DNA of 25,858 bases from Stereocaulon alpinum. Its lineage: Eukaryota > Ascomycota > Lecanoromycetes > Lecanorales > Stereocaulaceae. Position numbers and translations under genes: made by a program. Positions 19,491 through 25,858 of this stretch are shown in pieces (the first letter of the stretch is position 1; the number at the start of each line of letters is the position of its first letter). A model generated the notes under the pieces. That model was not told the origin of the DNA, made no database searches, and saw nothing but the letters and a program-made list of their open reading frames with translations. The stretch spans positions 1 through 25,858 of the forward strand of contig JAEUBA010000204.1 of assembly GCA_018257865.1 (NCBI GenBank), in the 5' to 3' direction.

Positions 19491-22400
19491 AGTAGAGGTA
19501 AGTCCTTCTATCCTAACTAAGGGTTAGATAATACTTAATACTAGCCTATAGTAGGTTACTACTTTACTAGATACCAGATTATAGCTTAATTTAATCTCCT
19601 AGAAGTTTATAGTTTAATAGGACCTACTACCTTCTACCGCTAACTTACTGCTGCTAAAAGCTTTAAGTAGCTCTAGTATATACGTCTATAGTACCTATTA
19701 ATTTAAGTATATACTTATTAATAGCTGGGGCTGCGGTAAGGAGTATAGTATACTTTTCTATACTATTAATCTTAAGGGTCCTAATATTATAGTTAGTATA
19801 CTAGGGTTAAAGTAAATAAAGATTTTACTTAATCCTTTAGCGGAGCAGTAGCGGTTTAAGGTTAATACTAAAAAGTTTTAGGTTAATAAGCCTACTATCT
19901 TCGGCTATTACCTTAAGAAGGAGCCTAAAGTTTATACGATTATATACGCTACTATAGCGACTAATTACTTAGATAGAGGAAGCTTAGAATAGATTCTAAA
20001 GGAACTATTAGAGTTCTCTAATATCTTCTTAAATAAGAAAGCTAGAACCTTACCCTTATTAAAGGAAGGCGACTATATAATTAATATTAAGGATAGTAAG
20101 GAGCCGCCTTATAGGCCTTTCTATAACCTATCTTAATCTAAGCTAGCGGAGCTGCGGTACTATCTTAATAATACGCTTATAAAAGGCTAGATACGCTGTT
20201 TAGTTTCTTCAGCTGGAGTACCTATCCTCTTTATACTAAAGAAGGATAGTAGGCTGCGTCTTTATATTAATTATCAGGGGTTAAATATAGTAACTGTTAA
20301 AAATTAATACCTATTACCTCTAATTACTAAGATATTAGACCGCTTATACAGAGCTAAAAAGTTTACTAAGTTAGACTTAAAGGATACCTATTATAGGATC
20401 CGAATTAAAGAAGGTAATAAGTAGAAGACTATATTCCGCACCCGCTATAGCTACTTTAAATACTTAGTTATACCTTTTAGGCTCACTAACGCCCCAGCGA
20501 TATTTTAAGCGTATATTAATAGGGCTCTTATAAGGCTTATTAATATTTTATATATTATCTATTTTAATAATATCTTAATTTATAGCGCGAACCTAGCGGA
20601 CTACTAGCGGTATATTTAGCAAGTACTAGAATAATTACGTTAGTTCTCGCTTTTCGCTAACCTAAAGAAGTGTTAGTTTAGTACTAAACGGGTTGAATTT
20701 CTTAGATTTATTATATCTACTGATAGCGTAGTAATAGATTAGGAACGCGTAATAATAATTAGGGAATAGCTTAGGCTAGAGACCTTTTAAGATATATAAG
20801 TCTTTTTAGGCTTTATAAATTTCTACTAGCGGTTTATTTATAATTACGCTACTATTACTGCGCCTCTAACCGACTTGCTTAAAGGCAGTAAGGACGGGAA
20901 AAAGGTAGGTTAACTTTAGTAGAATAATAGTACTAAAGGTACTTTTTAAAAGCTTTGGGATATCTTTTCTAGTACGCCGTTTCTCCGCTACTTTAACCTA
21001 GAAGTAAAGTTATATGTGGAAACTAACGCCTCTAACTTTGCTATTATAGTAGTACTTACGTAGCTGGATAATAATAGCTACTAGCACCTAATTACCTTTT
21101 AGTCCTAGAAGATAATTCCTGCGGAGTAGAATTATAAGGTTTACAACTAAGAATTGCTCGCTATAGTAGTAGTAATAAAATAGTAGCGGTACTACTTAGA
21201 AGGTAGCCCGTTTACTATTAAGGTTCTTACTAATTATAATAATCTTAAGGGCTTTATAAAGTAGAAGTAATTAAATTCCTAGTAAGCTAGATAGGCGCTG
21301 ACGCTCGCTACTTTTAATTTCGAAATTACTTATTATACTGGAAAAACGAATCCTGCGGATCCGCTATCGCGACGCCCTAATTATAAAGGAAGTTCCCCGC
21401 TGAATACTAAGTTATTACTAATATTATAGAATAAACTCGCACTTTAGGGTAGAGATAAGGAAGGTAAAGAAATTATTATAGTAATATTACCAGCGTTTTA
21501 AATTATAGGCCTCTAAGTTATTATTCCCTAAAAGGATATAAGAGGTATTATTAAGTTAGCTTATAAGGATCCTTAATATTTAATTAAGACTTTAATTCGA
21601 GACTTATAAGCTACTAATAATTAGATAAAATCCTTTTCTATAAATAAGGGTACGCTGTCGCAGCGCCGTCTCCGAAGCAAGGTATAAGCTTTAGACTTAG
21701 AAGGTTTATTAAGAAATAACGACCGCCTATATATCCCTAGAGACGAAGCCTTAAGGGAAGAACTTATTAGTAAATACTATAATAATCCCCTAGCAGGGTA
21801 CTTTACTACTAAGAAGATATATAAGTTACTTACCTATAAATACTTTTAGTATAGGAGTTCTAAGTAGGTTAATAAGTATATTAAGACTTATAATATCTAC
21901 TAAAGAACTAAGGCTCCCCGCTATCGCCTCTATAGCGAACTAAGTTCGCTTCCTATTACTAATAAGCTATAGAAGGAGCTCTTAATAGACTTTATTATAG
22001 GTCTACCCTTAAGTAAATATAAGAATATAGTCTATAACGCTATTCTAGTAATTATTAATCGATTTATAAAGATAGTAAGGTATATACCTACTACTACTAT
22101 AATTAACGCTGCTGAGCTAGCGGATATTTTTTATACTAAGGTAGTATACCGTTACGGTATACCTAATAGTATTATTAGCGATAGAGGCTTAGTATTTACT
22201 AGCGCCTTCTAGTCAGCTATTTATTTTCACTCTAAGATTAAGCGCCGCCTAAGTACCGCCTTTTATCTTTAAACTAATAATTAAACAAAACGCTAGAATT
22301 AGGTGCTGGAGCACTACTTATAGGTCTTTACTAATAATAAGCAGACTACTTAGGCGAAACAGCTACTAATAGCAGAATTTATATATATAAATAGTCTTTA

Positions 22401-23067
22401 TTCCTCTATTAGAACGACGCCGTTCTACTTAATATATAGATATTACCCTAAACTTCGTTAGGAGCTTAAGGACGAGTCCCTTAAGGGGAGGATACCTACT
22501 ATAAATAAGAGGATTAGATTACTATAAGTATTAAGAGATGAAGCTGCGGAACGCCTATAATATACTAGAGAGTCTTAAGCTAAGTAGTATAATAAGAATT
22601 ATAAGCCTTAAAGCTATAAGGTCGGAGATTTAGTAATACTATTAACTAAGAATCTTAAGTAAAAACGCCTAAGTAAAAAGTTATCTTATAAATTTATAGG
22701 GCCTTTTAGGATTACTAATAAAGTAGGAGCGTAGGCTTACCGCCTTCTACTACCGCAAACTTATAGAATCTATAATACTTTTTATATCTTATTATTAGAA
22801 CTATACTACCTTCGCGACGGTGATACGACGTTAGCGAACTTTATATAAGCCCCTAAACTTATTAATAATAATAAGATATAGGAGGTTAAAGAAATTATAG
22901 ATAAGGTTTAAGATAAGTAAGGCGTCTAGTATAAGGTTAAATAGACTAGCTAGGGTAAAGAATATAACTAGTAGTTACTAGATAAAGAGCTTAAGGATAC
23001 CTATAATTTAACTTAAGCCTTTAACAAGTAGATAGTTAGTAAGCGTATATAGTCTCTAGTTCTTTAA
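19444..23067 (+). pseudogene. E2 pol: protease, RT, RNase H, integrase, chromodomain (RIP-degraded)
   Basis: Frame 1 throughout. Protease is at about 19540-19840, reading LLDTRL*LNLIS; the catalytic Asp (19570-19572) is kept and the Gly reads Arg. It ends KGPNIIVSILGLK. RT spans about 20080-20720: RLRLYINYQGLN, AKKFTKLDLKD, then the YxDD box at 20560-20571 reading Y-F-N-N (both Asp to Asn). RNase H is at about 20990-21260 (LYVETNASNFAI). The integrase zinc-binding region lies at about 21740-21905 (NNPLAGYFTTKKIY). The integrase core has Asp 21988-21990, Asp 22180-22182 (ISDRGLVFTS) and, 36 codons on, Lys at 22288-22290 where Glu is expected (GAA to AAA). A chromodomain lies at about 22880-23030 (EVKEIID, YKVK*TS*GKEYN). 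The stop is TAA at 23065-23067. The frame begins at the frameshift site, without its own start. Confidence 0.9.
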
Positions 23068-24590
23068 ATACTATTAATAGTAGCGAGTAAGTAGCGGCGA
23101 CGATATAAGTTATAATAATTATAAACCTTATAAGTAAATAGTCTTATACTATAAGCGTACTCCTCTATAATTATTATACTTACTTACTTATACCTTAATA
23201 GAATAAAGAAGAGATTAAATTAATTACTAGCTAAATATCTATCTTATATTAGTAAGATAACGTATATAGGTGCGCTACTAAATATTAGTAGAAGAAAAGA
23301 AGAAGGAAAAAATAAATAAATATCCTAACGCCGTCTCTACGCTAATATATAGCGGTATAATTACTCCTCTAAGAGCTTAATATATTACTAGAGACTCTCT
23401 ATCTCCTTAGTATACTCAGTAATTATTTATTAGAGGGTTCCTAACTTAAACTATTAGTTAGTAATAGTTTACTTAAGTTCTATAACCTACTATCTCGCCG
23501 CCGTAAGTTCCTATTAGAGATTAGTAATTATTATAGGAGCTACCCTACTTATTACTATAGTTTAGCCTTACGCTTTTCGCTATTAGGTAATACGCTTCCC
23601 GATTTTCTTACGCTTACGTTATACTTAATAAGTCTAGCCTTCGCGCCTATAACGCCGTACTAATTACTATATAGACCGACGAAACGGCTTTAGGATCTAG
23701 ATATATTAGGAGGCGACGTAGTAAAGCTATTAGAATAATATACCTTATAATAATGATTAAGCCTATAGTAGCTATCCTTATAACGTTAATAGGGAGGAGC
23801 GTCGCTGCGATCGTAATTATTATTCCCTGTATAGAAATAAGTTCTATAGGGTAAAGGTATATTGATAATATAGTCTATAAGTATTAGCAGCTAGCAATAT
23901 ACGCTGGTTACGCGATAGCGACGTATAATATTAAGTGTGTATATATATTATATCTACAAGTAATATATTAGCAGCTAATAACATACGCCGGTTACGTAAC
24001 AGCGACGTATAATATTAAGTGTGTATATAAGTTATACCTATAAGTAATATGTTAGCAGCTAATAATATACGCTGATTACGCGATAGCGATATATAATCTT
24101 AAGAGAATATTTAGATATTATTATAACGAAAAGAACTATTAACTATATTAGTAATATTAATTGCGATATAGGCACGCTAATATTAGGGAACGTATAAGTT
24201 ATATTAGGAGTTATAAAGAGAGAGAAGTTAGGGGGAAAGTTGTTATTTATATACCCGCAGGTCGTCGTCGCTGCGACGTCGCTATATGTTAAAGCTATTC
24301 AAAATAATAATAACTAATAATATGATAACGTAGCTGTTACCCGCTAATATAGCTGGTAATTAATTATATTTATTAATAACTATGTGTTACTGCTACGCCT
24401 GCTACGTATTCTTTTTATATTATAATAGATTTGGGCGTTATTATAGTTAGACGATATTCTATATATATAAGGCGCCGCCTTAACGACGTCGCCTTTAGGT
24501 TAACTCTTTTCCCTTACGTTTCCTACTAGGTTTAAAGGGTTTTTAACGAGCAGTCTATTCTATATACTTTAGCACTTAGGGACTAGGGCC
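23068..24590 (+). other. E2 3' untranslated region, 1.5 kb, no gene recognised
   Basis: Between the pol stop and the polypurine tract. Around 23290-23720 a minus-strand frame has some protein-like composition, but it carries about as many stops as the plus frame, so I do not call a gene. The 84-bp tandem repeat (23887-24110) lies here. Near 24261-24280 a CG-rich word with a short inverted repeat (CGTCG-CTG-CGACG) stands out against the AT-rich surroundings. Surviving TG/CA is more frequent than in pol. Confidence 0.5.
23887..24110 (+). repeat. 84-bp tandem repeat, about 2.6 copies, in the E2 3' region
   Basis: Units start at 23887, 23971 and 24055, each with GCAGCTA, then ATACGC, GTTACG or ATTACG, ATAGCGA and TATAATATTAAG. 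The third copy is incomplete. The units differ mainly by CA/TG against TA changes (for example GCTGGTTACGCGATAG, GCCGGTTACGTAACAG, GCTGATTACGCGATAG), so RIP hit each copy independently. Confidence 0.88.
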
Positions 24591-24603
24591 TAAAGGGGAG
24601 GAT
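24591..24603 (+). other. E2 polypurine tract
   Basis: TAAAGGGGAGGAT ends a few bases before the 3' LTR, in the expected place for priming plus-strand synthesis. It confirms the plus orientation of E2. Confidence 0.75.
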
Positions 24604-24605
24604 AC

Positions 24606-24854
24606 TATTAACCCTTAAGCATATACGTATTATAGCTACGCTAACGTAATAATATTAATTAGGGTCTAGGGGCTTAGTAATAGTATTACTACCTAGGACT
24701 CCCCTATATTTTAGGGATCTTTAGAAATTAGTTCTGCTACTACTTAACTACTAAGTAATATAATTATATCTATTACTTAATACCTGAATCCAGTAACTTT
24801 ACGTCTCTTATACCTTAGTACGCCAGCTTAGAGCCGGCGTCGCTAGCCTTTACA
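24606..24854 (+). repeat. E2 3' LTR (249 bp)
   Basis: Begins TATTAACCCTT and ends CCTTTACA. It aligns without gaps to 17889-18137. At the left end it is more mutated than the 5' LTR (CATATACGTA against CGTGTGCGCG). At the right end it is less mutated (GTACGCCAGC, TTTACA). Sequence right of 24854 is LINE. Confidence 0.93.
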
Positions 24855-25065
24855 AGGAGAATATACTTCGTATCCTAATTCCTCTATCTATAACTACAGC
24901 AGGTACTGCGGACCCCTAGCACCCTCGCCTTATAAAGGAAGTAGTTAAACCTATTCTTCCTACTTTAGAGTTAGACTACTATCAAGCTTTCTGCCTTCCT
25001 AAGCTTTAGGTGGTAGTTATACCTTTCTCCGAACAACGGTTCATTCTGTGCGGGTGAGTTAAGAT
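24855..25065 (-). mobile_element. LINE-E: lightly mutated internal fragment of the LINE-A family
   Basis: On the minus strand, from about 25050 down to 24855, it aligns with LINE-A at about 11785-11955. Shared words include GGTATAACTAC, AGAATAGGTTTAACTAC and AAGTATATTCTCCT. It reads GERYNYHLKLRKAESLIVV, then RKNRFNYFLYKARVLG and RSTCCSYR, with only a few TAA/TAG stops. Cys and His codons that are Tyr in LINE-A are still present here. The fragment is cut on its 3' side by the E2 LTR; the rest of ORF2 is not found on the other side of E2. The 5' edge near 25065 is approximate. Confidence 0.8.
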
Positions 25066-25069
25066 TAAT

Positions 25070-25735
25070 AATAATAGCGAAAAGATATAAATAGCTATAG
25101 TAACTCTCCCCTAATTAGTATAAATATTTAGGGGAGTAGGAAGGGTAACTAGCGAGATTATTATAATAAAAAGGATTATAGAAGGGGATATTATTCTCTA
25201 GATAGCCTTAGTAAAGGCTAGGGAAGAATTAGAGAAGGATAATAAGTAGGTAAGGAGGCTTTATAAGTTAGTAAAAGTCCTTTAAAAGATAGTAATAATA
25301 GCGATTTATAGAGTAAAAAAGATAATAGATATAAAGGATTAATAAGGGATCTTTAAAACCCTAAAGAAAAATAATAAGAAGCTCTACCTAAGGTTAAAGA
25401 TAATAAAGGCTAAGTAGCTTATATTTATATTAAAGCTAGATATATTTAAGAGGGAGAAGAGGTTCTCTATAATAATAATTAAGGTCTTAAGCCTAAAAGC
25501 GGCGAACTAACTTATTATAGAGGGAATAGTAGTAGAGAATAGCCTCCTTTTCTATAATTACTAAGAGAGAGAGGCCGCCCCTAAGTAGTACTTTAACTAT
25601 TATAGGTATAAATATATTACTAAGGCGTATAAATACCCTACCTACTATAAAATATACGCCTAAAACTATATAACTAATAATTATATAGAAAGAGCTAGTA
25701 GTAAGCTTAAGTATATAGTATATAAAGGGGAGTAT
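25070..25735 (+). pseudogene. LINE-C: ORF1 (Gag-like) fragment with two zinc knuckles (RIP-degraded)
   Basis: A plus-strand fragment with a Lys/Glu-rich helical region (REELEKDNK near 25230, KKNNKKLYLRLKIIKAK near 25370), then IEGIVVENSLLFYNY. Two zinc knuckles follow. The first, 25589-25630, has ligand codons at 25589, 25598, 25613 and 25628, giving C-x2-C-x4-H-x4-C. The second, 25646-25684, has them at 25646, 25655, 25667 and 25682, giving C-x2-C-x3-H-x4-C. All eight ligands read Tyr. Paired knuckles of this kind are found at the C-terminus of LINE ORF1 proteins, which coat the element RNA. The fragment ends abruptly at the LINE-D tail. Whether it belongs to the LINE-A family cannot be tested here because LINE-A lacks ORF1. 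Confidence 0.7.
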
Positions 25736-25858
25736 TTGATTGATTGGTTTATACGCCTATTCTAGTATCTATATATACTAATGAGGGTGTTCTATTACAT
25801 TATTTGTGAAACCAGTAGATGGTACACGTAGTGTGCCTTTCCTAGCCGCAAGAGAAAC
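25736..25858 (-). mobile_element. LINE-D: 3' end of a LINE-A family copy, little touched by RIP, runs off the window
   Basis: On the minus strand the window end reads GTTTCTCTTGCGGCTAGGA, which matches GTTTCTTTCGCGTCTAAAG of LINE-A (near 12370). It continues to AGAACACCCTCATTAG and TATATAGATACTAGAATAGG, nearly identical to LINE-A 12421-12455, and ends in a CAATCAATC-type tail (25737-25747). CA and TG are frequent (for example GGTACACGTAGTGTGCC on the plus strand), unlike the rest of the window. It inserted in, or was joined to, LINE-C in opposite orientation. Confidence 0.85.

Larger units (their letters stand above)
17889..24854 (+). mobile_element. E2: Ty3/gypsy chromovirus with both LTRs, RIP-inactivated
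   Basis: A 6,966-bp element with 249-bp LTRs at both ends, gag and pol in different frames joined by a -1 frameshift signal, a C-terminal chromodomain, a 1.5-kb 3' untranslated region and a polypurine tract. Domain order (protease, RT, RNase H, integrase, chromodomain) places it in Ty3/gypsy. The integrase catalytic Glu and both RT Asp residues are mutated. The bases flanking the two LTRs (CGTAG left, AGGAG right) do not match, and the flanks are parts of different elements. The present junctions were therefore not made by one simple insertion. Confidence 0.92.

Noticed and set aside
23290..23720. Antisense gene in the E2 3' region
   Set aside because: The stop count on the minus strand is about the same as on the plus strand and no motif is recognisable. 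Kept only as a finding to test.
24266..24278. CG-rich hairpin as a terminator or origin
   Set aside because: The stem is only 5 bp and there is no supporting context.
17884..24859. Target duplication for E2 (CGTAG / AGGAG)
   Set aside because: Only three of five bases agree and the differences are not RIP-type; the flanks are also unrelated.
24855..25065. Continuation of E3 (pol) on the right side of E2
   Set aside because: The plus-strand translation looked open, but the minus strand aligns word for word with LINE-A ORF2 (11785-11955). It is LINE, not E3.
24855..25858. LINE-E and LINE-D as one minus-strand element
   Set aside because: On the minus strand LINE-D's 3' tail comes before LINE-E's internal segment, so the order is wrong for one copy, and LINE-C on the plus strand lies between.
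1..25858. Short open reading frames lacking stops in various frames
   Set aside because: They are shadows in other frames of degraded retroelements. With ATG almost absent and no domain content they cannot be supported as genes.

Overview
The window looks like a piece of a filamentous ascomycete (Pezizomycotina) genome. It is a block of nested, dead retrotransposons ruined by repeat-induced point mutation (RIP). CpA and TpG are nearly absent throughout and TpA is in great excess, while CpG remains common. As a result ATG codons are almost gone, Gln (CAA/CAG) and Trp (TGG) codons read as TAA/TAG, and Cys/His codons read as Tyr. Yet long reading frames run for kilobases without net frameshift. 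I see no intact gene, host gene, tRNA, rRNA or CRISPR array. Gene calls below are pseudogenes identified by reading through RIP-type stops. No species can be named from this.

Layout, left to right. (E0) 1-1854 plus 9261-9719, + strand: 3' part of a Ty3/gypsy chromovirus (integrase and chromodomain), with an antisense coiled-coil reading frame in its 3' region and a probable 3' LTR at 9396-9719. (E1) 1860-9255, - strand: a complete Ty3/gypsy element inserted in E0, with 130-bp LTRs, a perfect 5-bp target duplication, PBS, polypurine tract, and one Gag-Pol frame of over 6 kb ending in a chromodomain. (LINE-A) 9756-12480, + strand: 5'-truncated non-LTR element with reverse transcriptase. 12481-13664: AT-rich spacer with a ~690-bp mosaic minisatellite and a short TTAGGG-containing repeat. 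(LINE-B) 13665-14209: second 5'-truncated copy. (E3) 14210-17888, + strand: 5' LTR, PBS, gag and protease of a gypsy element sharing its PBS and protease type with E1, cut off by E2. (E2) 17889-24854, + strand: gypsy chromovirus with two 249-bp LTRs, gag, protease/RT/RNase H/integrase/chromodomain and a 1.5-kb 3' untranslated region. 24855-25858: three LINE fragments in mixed orientation, the last one little touched by RIP.

The most interesting signal is at the gag/pol junction of E2. A canonical A-AAA-AAC slippery heptamer lies in the correct gag phase, is followed after 6 nt by a C5G/CG5 stem-loop, and pol lies exactly in the -1 frame. This looks like a fossil -1 programmed ribosomal frameshift signal that survived RIP. 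Also notable: E2's two flanks come from unrelated elements with no target duplication, surviving CpA/TpG seems concentrated in GCA/TGC context, and the LINE family ends in a (CAAT)n tail seen both mutated and unmutated.
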